Of a stretch of 64,000 bases of DNA, positions 20,216-29,800 are shown one piece after another. The stretch lies in contig JAQTXH010000001.1 of the NCBI GenBank assembly GCA_028688905.1, forward strand, positions 358,156-422,155, read 5' to 3'. The position numbers and the translations under genes are program-made. A model generated the notes under the pieces. That model was given only the letters and a program-made list of their open reading frames with translations, had not been told where the DNA came from and did no database searches. The stretch's first letter is position 1; every line of letters starts with the position of its first letter. The stretch is from Acidiphilium sp. (GTDB lineage: Bacteria > Pseudomonadota > Alphaproteobacteria > Acetobacterales > Acetobacteraceae).

Positions 20216-20382
20216 ATTCCCGTTCGCCGCGACCGATCCGCCGCAGCGATACCGGGCATCTAGCAACATCGTGCCGGTCTGTGAAGGGCTGGCACGATGG
20301 CACTTGATCAATCTGCCATTATAGCGAATTACAGCGTTGCGCCGCGCGGTCGCGCGTCACTCCATGAGAAGCAGGATCAGGC

Positions 20383-22101
20383 ATGCCGAAGTCGTCGAGG
20401 TTTGGGTTGAAATTGTCGGTCTGGATCGCCGCCGGAATGATAGCGGTCACCGGTCTCGCCGTTGGTGCCACGACAGCCTATGCGCCGACGCCCGAGGCCG
20501 CGCCGCCGGGAGCCTACCCCGCCATGCCGAAGCCGGACACCGCCGGCATGAGCGCGCAGCAAATTGCCCTCGTGCAGCGTGGCGAGTACCTTACCACTGC
20601 AGCCGATTGCATGCCCTGCCACACCTCGCCGGGGGCCAAACCGTTCGCCGGCGGTCTCTCATTCGTCACCCCGTTCGGCACGTTGTATTCGCCCAACATC
20701 ACGCCCGACAAAACCAACGGCATCGGTACCTGGAGCGGCGAGCAGTTCTGGGATGCGGTGCATTCCGGCATCATCCCCGGAAAATCGCTGCTGGTGTTCC
20801 CCAACTATGTCTACCCAGCGATGCCCTACACCTCATATTCCAAGCTCTCCCGCCCCGACGTGATGGCGATCAAGGCCTATCTTGACGCGATTCCAGCGGT
20901 GAGTTCACCGCACGCGCAGAACGATCTTACATTTCCGTTCAACATCCGCGCCATGCTGCTCGGCTGGCGCATCATGTTCTTCCGCCCCCATCCGGTGCAT
21001 TATGCGGCCAGTTGGAGTCCAGCGGTGCGCAACGGTGCCTACCTCGCAGAAGCACTCGGCCACTGCACCGAATGCCACTCGCCGCGCAACATTCTGTTCG
21101 CGATCAAATCGGGCGATAGCCTTGCCGGTGCGCAAATCCTTGGCGAACCTTGGTACGCGCCAAATATTTCGTCATCAAAACAATATGGTGTCGGCGGCTG
21201 GAGCCGGGACGATCTGGTGTCCTATCTGCGCGAGGGTGGCAACATGACGTATGGTTCGGCGTTCGGGCCGATGAAATCGGTGGTCGACGCCAGCCTGAGT
21301 CAGATTCCGAAATCCGACGTCGACGATCTTGCGGCCTATCTGCAAACCGCCACCGCACCGCGTGACAACGCGCCGAAGGCGGTCACGGTGCCGGCGAGCG
21401 AACTGGCCGAGGGCAAGACGCTCTATGCACAAAATTGCGCCGCTTGCCACCAGACCGACGGCAAGGGCATTGCCAATGTGTTTCCCAACCTTGCCGGCAA
21501 TCAGTCGGCCTGGGGTGGCGCGCCGGATAATGTAATCGGCATCGTGCTTGGCGGCATGGTTCCCTGGCACGCCAACGGCCCGGCGATGCCGGCATTCGGC
21601 TCCATTTTGAATGATCATCAGATCGCCAACGTCACCAACTACATCCGCACCGCCTGGGGTAACCCCGGCGTGCCGGATGCGACGGCGGCCACGGCGTTCG
21701 GCTTCCGCAAATCGGCCCCGCCGCATAAAATCGCGCTGGCCGATGCCGATTATCTCGACCTGCAGCCGATCGCTTCCGCCGACGCCCGCAAACTGGGTTG
21801 CCCGCTGCTGAACAACCCACTGATCGACCCGACCGATGCGATGACGCAGATCATGCAGGGGGCCACTTCCGACACAATGGCCAGCCAAACCCAGGCGCTG
21901 GTCGCTGCGATCAAAAAATCCAACCCGGACCTGACCAAGAGCGAGATGCAGCAATATATGCTGACGGTCTATTGCCCGGTGGTGGCCACCCAGCCGGGCC
22001 TGTCGCTGTCCGACAAAAAGGCGGCGTTGAAACGCTTCATGGATCAGGCACCGAGTCAGGCGATGAACACGCTGCCGCCGGCGACCAAACAGGGGAGCTG
22101 A
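20383..22101 (+). CDS. Triheme cytochrome c with C-terminal extension
   Basis: A 572-residue exported protein. A signal or anchor helix (about 10-32) precedes three haem-binding motifs: CMPCH (76-80), CTECH (228-232) and CAACH (352-356). This matches the cytochrome subunit of membrane alcohol, gluconate or aldehyde dehydrogenases of acetic-acid-type bacteria, which pass electrons to ubiquinone or an oxidase. Those subunits usually end soon after the third domain. Here about 130 extra residues follow (about 440-572) with two lone cysteines (LGCPLLNN and VYCPVVA). No dehydrogenase subunit is adjacent, so the substrate is unknown. Confidence 0.88.
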   Translation: MPKSSRFGLKLSVWIAAGMIAVTGLAVGATTAYAPTPEAAPPGAYPAMPKPDTAGMSAQQIALVQRGEYLTTAADCMPCHTSPGAKPFAGGLSFVTPFGTLYSPNITPDKTNGIGTWSGEQFWDAVHSGIIPGKSLLVFPNYVYPAMPYTSYSKLSRPDVMAIKAYLDAIPAVSSPHAQNDLTFPFNIRAMLLGWRIMFFRPHPVHYAASWSPAVRNGAYLAEALGHCTECHSPRNILFAIKSGDSLAGAQILGEPWYAPNISSSKQYGVGGWSRDDLVSYLREGGNMTYGSAFGPMKSVVDASLSQIPKSDVDDLAAYLQTATAPRDNAPKAVTVPASELAEGKTLYAQNCAACHQTDGKGIANVFPNLAGNQSAWGGAPDNVIGIVLGGMVPWHANGPAMPAFGSILNDHQIANVTNYIRTAWGNPGVPDATAATAFGFRKSAPPHKIALADADYLDLQPIASADARKLGCPLLNNPLIDPTDAMTQIMQGATSDTMASQTQALVAAIKKSNPDLTKSEMQQYMLTVYCPVVATQPGLSLSDKKAALKRFMDQAPSQAMNTLPPATKQGS

Positions 22102-22150
22102 ACTGGCCCGTTCGCCTCTCTCGATCGCACGGCTGCGAGGGCCGGCAATC

Positions 22151-22702
22151 GTGCCGCACCTCGCCAGCCTTGCGGCGTTGCGGATCGCGGTGTTCCGGGA
22201 CTGGCCCTATCTGTATGAGGGCGACGCGGCCTATGAACGCCGCTATGTCGCCACCTATGCCGCCAGCGCGCGCGCCGCGATCATTGTGGCCCGCGATGGT
22301 GAGACCATCGTGGGTGCCTCGAGCTGTCTGCCATTGACCGACGAGGCCGATGAATTCCAGCAGCCGTTCCGCGCCGCCGGGTTTGATCCGGCGCGCGTGT
22401 TCTATTTCGGCGAATCGGTCCTGCTGCCGGATTATCGGGGCCAGGGCGTTGGCGTCGCGTTTTTCAACCATCGTGAAGCCCATGCGCGCGAGGTTTCCGC
22501 GGCCACCCACGCCGCGTTTTGTGCTGTCATCCGCGATCCCGCCGACCCGCGCCGCCCGACCGGTGCCGTCCCGCTCGACGATTTCTGGCGCAAACGCGGT
22601 TTCGCGCCGCACCCTGATCTGATCTGTCGGATGCGCTGGCGCGAAATCGGCGACGCGACCGAGGTCGAAAACCGGCTGCAAGCCTGGCTGAAACCGCTAT
22701 AA
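22151..22702 (+). CDS. GNAT family acetyltransferase
   Basis: A 183-residue protein from the GTG at 22151. The acetyl-CoA loop is seen as VLLPDYRGQGVGVAFFNHREAHA (about 95-117). The N-terminal LRIAVFRDWPYLYEGD matches a subgroup of hypothetical GNATs. The frame is open upstream to the end of the cytochrome gene, and relatives usually have about ten more residues before PHLASL, so the true start may lie before 22151. The substrate is unknown. Eight bases separate its stop codon from the amidase gene. Confidence 0.8.
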   Translation: MPHLASLAALRIAVFRDWPYLYEGDAAYERRYVATYAASARAAIIVARDGETIVGASSCLPLTDEADEFQQPFRAAGFDPARVFYFGESVLLPDYRGQGVGVAFFNHREAHAREVSAATHAAFCAVIRDPADPRRPTGAVPLDDFWRKRGFAPHPDLICRMRWREIGDATEVENRLQAWLKPL

Positions 22703-22709
22703 CGCCCGC

Positions 22710-23582
22710 ATGATGCATATCGCGCTATCGCCTTTCGCCATCACCCGCCCTGCCAGCCTCGATGATTTTATCAACACCATCGATGCGCGGCTCACCGCGG
22801 CCAAAGCCGGCGGTGCCGATCTGCTGGTTCTGCCCGAATACGCCAGCCTGGCGCTGGCCGGCGCATTTGTCGCAACGCCCGATGTCATGGCCGAACTTGA
22901 CGCGGTCGTCAGCCGTGCCGATGCGCTGATCGCCGCCTTTCGCAGCCTCGCGCGCCACCATGCCATCATGCTGCTGCCCGGCACCCTGCCGATGCGCGGC
23001 ACCGATAACGCCATCCACAACCGCGCGCCGTTGATCGACGGCAATGGTGCTATCGCGTTTCAGGATAAGCGGGTGATGACCCGGTTCGAGAGTGAGTGTT
23101 GGGGCATCGCGCCAGGTGCTGCACCATGCGTGTTCGCAACCGATTTCGGCCGCCTCGGCATCGCGATCTGCTACGATTCCGAATTTCCGTTGCTCACCCG
23201 CGCCCAGGTGCTCGCCGGTGCCGATATCATCCTCATCCCTACCTGCACCGACTCGCTGCACGGCTTCAACCGCGTCCGTCTTTCGGCCCGCGCGCGCGCG
23301 TTGGAGAACCAGTGTTTTACCGCGCTCGCCCCCACCACCGGCATAGCACCCTGGTCCGCCACGCTCGATGAAAACCATGGCTATGCCTGTACCTTCGGCC
23401 CGATCGATCGGGGCTTTCCCGACAACGGCGTGATCGCCCGCGGTGTACTCGATACGCCCGATCTGCTGTTTGTCACCCTCGACCCCGCCGCACTCGCGCA
23501 AACCCGCGCCGATCCCGCCGTACGCAACCGCGCCGACTGGCCCAGCGATCCACCGCCCGCAACCGTGGTCGCACTCGCGTGA
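22710..23582 (+). CDS. Nitrilase-superfamily carbon-nitrogen hydrolase
   Basis: A 290-residue amidase of the nitrilase superfamily. The Glu-Lys-Cys triad is visible: Glu in LVLPEYASL (about 43), Lys in AFQDKRVM (about 119) and Cys in IAICYDSEFPLLTRAQ (about 154). The length fits single-domain members. Such enzymes hydrolyse omega-amides or carbamoyl groups; the substrate is not clear. Its TGA overlaps the GTG start of lpxB (GTGA), so the two genes are translationally coupled although lipid A synthesis has no obvious need for an amidase. Confidence 0.88.
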   Translation: MMHIALSPFAITRPASLDDFINTIDARLTAAKAGGADLLVLPEYASLALAGAFVATPDVMAELDAVVSRADALIAAFRSLARHHAIMLLPGTLPMRGTDNAIHNRAPLIDGNGAIAFQDKRVMTRFESECWGIAPGAAPCVFATDFGRLGIAICYDSEFPLLTRAQVLAGADIILIPTCTDSLHGFNRVRLSARARALENQCFTALAPTTGIAPWSATLDENHGYACTFGPIDRGFPDNGVIARGVLDTPDLLFVTLDPAALAQTRADPAVRNRADWPSDPPPATVVALA

Positions 23583-24721
23583 CCTTGATTTATCTGGTCG
23601 CCGGCGAAGCCAGCGGCGACGTGCTCGGTGCGCGGCTGATCGAAGCCATGCGCCGGCTTCGGCCCGATCTTGAGATCACCGGCATCGGCGGCGCGCGGAT
23701 GGCGGAACAGGGCGTCGCCTCGCTGTTCCCGATGCAGGATCTGGCGGTGATGGGCCTCGCCGAAATATTGCCCCGCGTGCTGAAGCTGCGCGCCCGGCTC
23801 AGCGAAGCGGCCGCCGATATCACCGCCCGCCGCCCCGATCTGGTCATCACCATCGACAGCCCCGGGTTTTCGCTCCGTCTGCTGCGTGAGATCGCCCCGC
23901 TCGGGATCAAGCGGGTACATTACGTCGCGCCGCAAGTTTGGGCGTGGCGACAGAGTCGCGTGAAGCATTTTCCCGGATTGTGGGACCGCCTGCTGTGCCT
24001 GCTGCCGTTCGAGCCGGATTTCTTTGCTCCGTACGGTCTCAATCCGGTGTTCGTCGGCCACCCGGTGCTGGAATCCGGGGCCGATCGGGGTAATGCCGTC
24101 CGATTTCGCGACCAGTTCGACCTCGATGGCGGGGCGAAGCCGCTCATCCTGATGCCCGGTAGCCGACGCAGCGAAACCAGCCGCCTGATGCCGGTGTTTC
24201 GCGATACGGTGGCACGATTGGTTCCAACCTACCCAAACCTGGTGCCCGTCCTCGCCGCCGCCCCGGCGATCGCCTCCGAACTCGCCGTCATGGCGGCACA
24301 TTGGCCGACCCGCCCCATTATCGTGACCGATCCCGCCACCCGCTACGACGCTTTCGCCGCCGCCGCCGCCGCCCTCGCCAAATCCGGCACCTCAACCCTC
24401 GAACTGGCGCTGGCCGGGGTACCCATGGCCGTGACCTACCGGGTCAACCCGATCAGTGCGCTGCTGGCGCGCCGGCTGATTACGGTACCGCATGTCGCGA
24501 TGGTCAATCTGCTCGCGGGCCACGCTCTGGTACCCGAATTGCTACAAGCCGATTGCGCGCCCGAACCCCTCGCCGCGACGATCGGCTCGATCCTGACCGA
24601 TCCCGCGGTGGCTGCCGCACAACGAGCGGGATTTGTTGCGGCCTTGGCACGGCTTGCCGCACCTGATGCCCAACCCCCTAGCGACGCGGCGGCGGCGGCG
24701 GTGCTGGAGGTTTTGAGGTAG
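23579..24721 (+). CDS. lpxB: Lipid-A-disaccharide synthase
   Basis: A 380-residue GT19 glycosyltransferase that joins UDP-diacylglucosamine and lipid X into lipid A disaccharide at the inner face of the inner membrane. Diagnostic segments are LVAGEASGDVLGARLIEAM near the start, HYVAPQVWAWRQSR (about 115-130), LLPFEPDFF, VGHPVLE, LMPGSRRSE and SGTSTLELALAGVPM. The start is GTG. It is separated from the usual lpxA/fabZ cluster. It converges on ackA with a 21-bp gap. Confidence 0.96.
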   Translation: MTLIYLVAGEASGDVLGARLIEAMRRLRPDLEITGIGGARMAEQGVASLFPMQDLAVMGLAEILPRVLKLRARLSEAAADITARRPDLVITIDSPGFSLRLLREIAPLGIKRVHYVAPQVWAWRQSRVKHFPGLWDRLLCLLPFEPDFFAPYGLNPVFVGHPVLESGADRGNAVRFRDQFDLDGGAKPLILMPGSRRSETSRLMPVFRDTVARLVPTYPNLVPVLAAAPAIASELAVMAAHWPTRPIIVTDPATRYDAFAAAAAALAKSGTSTLELALAGVPMAVTYRVNPISALLARRLITVPHVAMVNLLAGHALVPELLQADCAPEPLAATIGSILTDPAVAAAQRAGFVAALARLAAPDAQPPSDAAAAAVLEVLR

Positions 24722-24742
24722 TACCAAGTGCGCTCGCGCGCT

Positions 24743-25921
24743 TTATTTCTGCAACAACGTCATCGTGTGGTGGGCGATCATCGCCTCTTCGTCGGTGGGA
24801 ATAACCCAGGCGGTCACGCGTGAAACTGGCGTGCTGATGACCGGGCCATTGCCATCATTTGCCGCGCCATCGATCGCCAGGCCGAAATGGGCCAGCGCCT
24901 TGCCGATCGCGGCACGGATCGGCGGTGCGTGTTCCCCGATGCCGGCGGTGAAAATCAGCGCATCAAGACCGCCGAGCGATACCGTCAGGGCCGCAATCTC
25001 GCGCGCCGCGCGGCGGCAGAACATCGCCACCGCGAGCGAGGCGTGCGGCGTGTCGCTCGCAAGGAGAGTCCGCATGTCCGATGACACACCGGAAACGCCG
25101 AGCAGACCCGATTCGCTGTAGAGCAGTTGGCTGATTGCCGCCGGATCGAGTCTCTCCTGTTGGGCCATGTACAGCACCACGCCCGGGTCGAGCGCGCCGG
25201 TGCGGGTTCCCATCATCAGCCCGTCGATCGCGGTAAATCCCATGCTGGTATCGATGGACTTGCCGTCGAGCATGGCGCAGGCACTGGCACCGTTGCCGAT
25301 ATGGGCGGCAATCACCCGGCCACCCGCCAGGGTAGGTGCCAGGATTGCAAAACGTTTTGCAATATATTCATAGGACAGACCATGGAACCCGTAGCGCCGC
25401 ACCCCGGCATCGTGATAACGCGATGGTAGAGGCAAATGGGTCGCGACCTCCGGCATGTTCTGATGAAATCCGGTGTCGAAACAGCCGATTTGCGGCAGGT
25501 CCGGTCGCAGCGCCGTGATCGCGCGGATCGCGGCGAGATTATGTGGCTGGTGCAACGGCGCGAAGGGGATCAATTTGTCCAGCGCACCGACGATTGGCGG
25601 ATCAAGCCGCACCGGGTTGGCAAAATCGGGGCCGCCGTGGACGATGCGATGACCGACGCCGGCCAGCGCATCGTCCCCCTGATGCCGCTCCGCCCAATCG
25701 AGCAGCGGCCCCAGCAAATCTTCATGCGACAGGCTTGTGCCATGGTCCCAACGTCGCTCGGTGATCAGCTTGTCGTCGCAATCGAATCCCTGAAAATGCG
25801 GTGCCTCACCGATGCGTTCGATCGCGCCATGGGCAATCCGTTTAGGATCTGAACCGATTTCGAACAGAGCGAACTTGATGCTCGATGAACCCGCATTAAG
25901 GGTCAGGATCGCCTTGGCCAT
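24743..25921 (-). CDS. ackA: Acetate kinase
   Basis: A 392-residue acetokinase making ATP and acetate from acetyl phosphate. Characteristic parts are the N-terminal phosphate loop LTLNAGSSSIKFALFE, GVGHRIVHGG, RRYGFHGLSYEY, AHIGNGASACAM and FTAGIGEHAPPIR. No phosphotransacetylase or phosphoketolase is adjacent. It follows the CBS-BON gene by 35 bp on the same strand, so both are probably driven by the FNR-type promoter at 26845-26886. That fits substrate-level ATP formation at low oxygen. Confidence 0.96.
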   Translation of the reverse strand: MAKAILTLNAGSSSIKFALFEIGSDPKRIAHGAIERIGEAPHFQGFDCDDKLITERRWDHGTSLSHEDLLGPLLDWAERHQGDDALAGVGHRIVHGGPDFANPVRLDPPIVGALDKLIPFAPLHQPHNLAAIRAITALRPDLPQIGCFDTGFHQNMPEVATHLPLPSRYHDAGVRRYGFHGLSYEYIAKRFAILAPTLAGGRVIAAHIGNGASACAMLDGKSIDTSMGFTAIDGLMMGTRTGALDPGVVLYMAQQERLDPAAISQLLYSESGLLGVSGVSSDMRTLLASDTPHASLAVAMFCRRAAREIAALTVSLGGLDALIFTAGIGEHAPPIRAAIGKALAHFGLAIDGAANDGNGPVISTPVSRVTAWVIPTDEEAMIAHHTMTLLQK

Positions 25922-25956
25922 TCAAAAATTCCTGCGCTTGCGGTGCGGCACCGGGG

Positions 25957-26658
25957 TCAAAATGAACCGAATGCGACGCCGCTGGTCGAGTCGACAAACA
26001 CCATCTGATCATCCACCGATTTCACACCGCTGGTGTTCTCGGCGATCACGATAATCGCCCGACGCTCCGAATCGCTGAACACCGGCCCGGCGATGGTCAC
26101 GACACCGGCCCGTACCGTAATCCGCACCATGTTCTTCGGTGCCCAATGCGACTGCGTGATGGCGGCCTCGATCGTGGTGGCGATCGTGTCATCTGAAACA
26201 ATCAGGTCGTCGGCCACCGGCAGCCGCGAAATCAACGCGGCCAGCACATTCCTGCGGGTCAGCAGCCCGATCAGCCTGGTGCCGTGCATCACCGGCACCT
26301 GTTTGATCCGATGGCTCTGCATCAGGTCGACAGCGTCGATCAACGGGGTATCCGCCGTCACGCTCAGCAGTTTTTCCGTCATCACCTCGCTGACACGGCG
26401 ACCGCGGGTTTTGACGAACTGGTCGGCCGATGTTTCGGGTTCCAGAAATCCACGCCACCAGCCGATGGCGGGTGCCGTGTCGAGTTCGGGCCGGCGCAGT
26501 AAATCACCATCAGTCAGAATGCCGAGCAGAATACCGTCCCGATCGATGACCGGCAGGGCCGAAAGCCGCTGGTCCAACATGATCCGCCCCGCGTCGCCGA
26601 GCGTGGTTTCGGGCTGAACCGTAATGGGATCGACTGTCATGATGTCGCTGATATTCAT
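25957..26658 (-). CDS. Two CBS motifs plus BON domain protein
   Basis: A 233-residue soluble protein. CBS motif 1 is at about 7-55 (DIMTVDPITVQPETTLGDA to LLGILTDGDLL), CBS motif 2 at about 90-145 (VMTEKLLSVTADTPL to LIGLLTRRNVLAAL), and a BON domain at about 152-225 (IEAAITQSHWAPKNMVRITV to GVKSVDDQMV). CBS pairs bind adenylates; BON domains bind membranes or ligands. The inter-CBS insert IGWWRGFL resembles that of the CBS protein at 9149. Such genes are often induced under low oxygen in alphaproteobacteria. The FNR-type promoter and the conserved 41-bp element lie upstream. Confidence 0.92.
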   Translation of the reverse strand: MNISDIMTVDPITVQPETTLGDAGRIMLDQRLSALPVIDRDGILLGILTDGDLLRRPELDTAPAIGWWRGFLEPETSADQFVKTRGRRVSEVMTEKLLSVTADTPLIDAVDLMQSHRIKQVPVMHGTRLIGLLTRRNVLAALISRLPVADDLIVSDDTIATTIEAAITQSHWAPKNMVRITVRAGVVTIAGPVFSDSERRAIIVIAENTSGVKSVDDQMVFVDSTSGVAFGSF

Positions 26659-26696
26659 GGTAACCTCTCGATTATGCGCAATATATTCTAAAGCCT

Positions 26697-26737
26697 GATC
26701 GTTTAAGGACGAACAGGCTCTATCCCTATTTTGGCGA
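26697..26737 (+). promoter_or_regulatory. Conserved 41-bp intergenic element, copy 2
   Basis: Second copy of the element at 18164-18204 (35 of 41 bases identical). Here it can fold: 11-base arms at 26692-26702 and 26709-26719 pair with one mismatch around the loop ttaagg. If transcription starts near 26838 as predicted, the element lies in the leader of the CBS-BON mRNA. It is inverted relative to transcription compared with copy 1. Confidence 0.6.
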
Positions 26738-26844
26738 ATGATTTCATTGCATTCGGTCGCCGCAGGGCGTCAACTTCAAGCAACATCGCTCTACAGCGTG
26801 ATCATCGGGGCCGCAAATCATACATGAAAACCAAAACTATGATC

Positions 26845-26886
26845 ATTTTAGCGAGACCGCATCTGGTGCGCCTTGACCTTGATCAA
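26845..26886 (-). promoter_or_regulatory. Class II FNR-type promoter for CBS-BON/ackA
   Basis: TTGAC-CTTG-ATCAA at 26873-26886 differs from the FNR consensus in one base. On the minus strand a TAAAAT hexamer lies at 26850-26845. The start predicted from that -10 (about 26838) places the centre of the box at exactly -41.5, the class II position. The mRNA would run 180 bases before the CBS-BON ATG. The box is only 9 bp beyond the end of the large kinase gene. Confidence 0.7.
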
Positions 26887-26895
26887 GGCAAAGCA

Positions 26896-29800
26896 TCAGG
26901 TCGTCGCGTTCCGCGGAGGGACGATCGCCGCCGGTTCCGCGACGGCACCTTGTGCCTCCAACGCAAGTCGCGCCAGGGCGGGCATTGATGTGGCGCCGGT
27001 TTTGCGCATGATGGCGGCGCGATGAACCTCCACGGTGCGTTGGCTGATGCCAAGCGTGATGGCGATGGCCTTACTCGGCTGACCGGCCAGAACCAGCGCC
27101 ATAACCTCGCGCTGGCGGGCGGAAAGATCGGCGAGTTGCCGCACGGCTGCGTCGTGGATGGCCATTCGCGCGGTTTGATCGCGCCCGTTGGCAACGGCAT
27201 GGTCGATCCGCGCCAGCAGATCATCCGGATGAACTGGTTTTTCAATGAAATCCGCGGCACCGGCCTGTAGTGCCGCCACCGCGATGGCCACGTCGCTGGT
27301 GCCGGTCAGCATCAAGGCCGGTGTCGCATCGCCGGTGTTGCGCAGCTGCCGGAGCAGGTCGAGTCCGCTGATGCCCGGCAAATCGGCATCGATCAGCAGG
27401 CACGCGTCCTGCCCCGGCCGATACGCCGCCAGAAACGCTTCTCCGCTGGGGTAATCGGCGACCACGCGGCCATCGGCAACCAGGAGCGCGCTCAGAGCGG
27501 CCCGCACATGCGGATCATCATCGATCACCAGGATTGTCCCCTGGTTCGCGGGCGGCAACCTGGGACGCGGCGGCAACAAAGTCCGGATCGCCGCGGAAAG
27601 CTCGGTCAGCGACATCGGTTTGTTGAACTGCATGCAGTCCTGGGCTGCGATGTCGCGCAGCGCTCCGGTCGAGATATCGCCGGTCAAAATAATCACCGGC
27701 ACCGGCTGTGCCATGGCAGCCCGCACCTGCCGCACCACCGCAACGCCGTTCATGCGGTTCGGCAGATTGTAGTCCGAAATCACCAGATCGGGCCACGCCC
27801 CACCCGCGACCAGCGCCAGCGCAGCCTCGCCGTCTGCGGCGGCGATAACGTGATAGCCCTCTTCTTCCAGGAACATCACGAGCAAGGCCCGGATATCCGG
27901 ATCGTCCTCGACCACCATGATTATGCTGGGGCGGTGGGCGGCGCAAGACGCGCGTTCGACGTCGGGCGCGCCATGGTCATCGTCATGCTTGGGGCCGGTA
28001 TCATGATCGCCCTGCGGTCCTGAGTCACGCGACGGGTCCGATTCAACGGTCGCCGCGATTGCGACTTCGATCGTGAAAACGGAGCCGCGCTCAGGCCGCG
28101 AGCGGACCCGCAACGGCATGCCCAGCAAATCCGCCAGCCGCCGCACGATGGCAAGACCTAGTCCCAGGCCAAGCGTGCGGTTATGCGTCGCGTTATCGAC
28201 TTGGTGATATTCCTCGAAAATCGCTTGCAATTCGCCCTCGGGAATTCCGATGCCGGTATCCCAGATTTCAATCCGCGCCCGCCCACCTAACCGGCGGCAG
28301 CCAACGAGCACCCGCCCTTGCTTGGTGTATTTGATCGCGTTCGACACCAGGTTGCGCAGAATTTGCACTAACAGCAGCCGATCGGTTTCGATGATCACGC
28401 TACAGGACATCACGCGCAAATCCAACCCATGCGCCCTTGCAACATCGGTGAACTCCTGACGCAGGCTATCGAACACTGCATCGACGGTGAAGCGGCTGGG
28501 GGCGACCTTTACCACGCCAGCTTCGATCTCGTTGATGTCGAGCAGGGTGTTCAACATGCCGGTCATAACACCCAGAGTCTGTTCCAGCCGCCCAACCAGC
28601 GGCTCGGCCGCCGTTCCGGTCACCGCGCGCGCCAACAACCCTTGCAATAGCGATAACGTTTGTAATGGCTGGCGCAGGTCGTGGCTGGCGGCGGCGAGAA
28701 AGCGCGATTTCGCAATGTTCGCGTGTTCCGCCACCTGGGTGGCACCCTCCAGCGCGTTGGCGTTTCGTTTGCGTTCGGTGATGTCGGTGAAGGTGATCAC
28801 CACGCCTTCGACCCCATTCTGCTGGGTCCGATACGGTAGAATGCGCCGGGTGAACCAGGCGTCTTTCTCTCCTTTCACTTCGCGCTCAACCGGCACCGAG
28901 GTTTCCAGCACGGCGCGCGCATCCAGCGTCAGCATGCCATCGCTGGTCAGCGCGGTCAGATCGGCAAGCGGGCGGCCGACATCGGTGGGGATCACGTTGA
29001 ACAGCGCGCGCGTCGCCGGGGTGAAAAAACGGATGTGCAAATCGGTATCGAGAAACAACGTCGCCACATCGGTGCTGAACAACACGTTTTGCAGATCGTT
29101 CGACATCGTGCGCTGGCGTTCGAGCGTTTCCTGCAGCTGGCTGTTCAGGGCGGTGAGTTCTTCATTCAGTGATTGCAACTCCTCTTTCGAGGTCAACAAC
29201 TCTTCGTTCGTCGATTGAAATTCTTCGTTGATCGAAAGGGCTTCCTCGTTGATCGTCTTTTGATCCTCGCTGGATAGCTCAAGGTCGCGAATTGCTCCCA
29301 GCAACTCGGTTCTGGTCGCCTCCAGTTCACGTTCAAGGGATGCAATCCGCGGCCCCTCCTGCCGGCTGGTTCGGGGCTTGACGATTTCGGCGCTGGTCGC
29401 GGTTTCGACAAAACAAATCAGCAGCAGCGCCTCGCCCTCGTTCGCCACCGGCTGGACATCGATCGAAAACCGCCGCGCCGCGCCGTCATGCTCGATGATC
29501 CCGCCGGCAACCACAACCCGCCCCTTGCTGTTAATCGCCTGCCTGATCGCCGCGCGCAGCTTGGTTCGCACGCCCTGACGGGCCATTGCCAATAGATCAT
29601 GCGAGGCCAGACCAGGGGCAACCTGCAAATAGCGATTGACCGGCCCCAGCGTGTAGAGACAATCATGGTTCTGGTTGATTAGTACGGCTGCGGGCGCATA
29701 GGTTTCGATCACCAGGTGGCGGCACAATTCCGCGAGACTGATCTGGGGCGACGGACTCAATCCCGCTAACAACGCTTGGCCAGGTCGTACGATGGCACGG

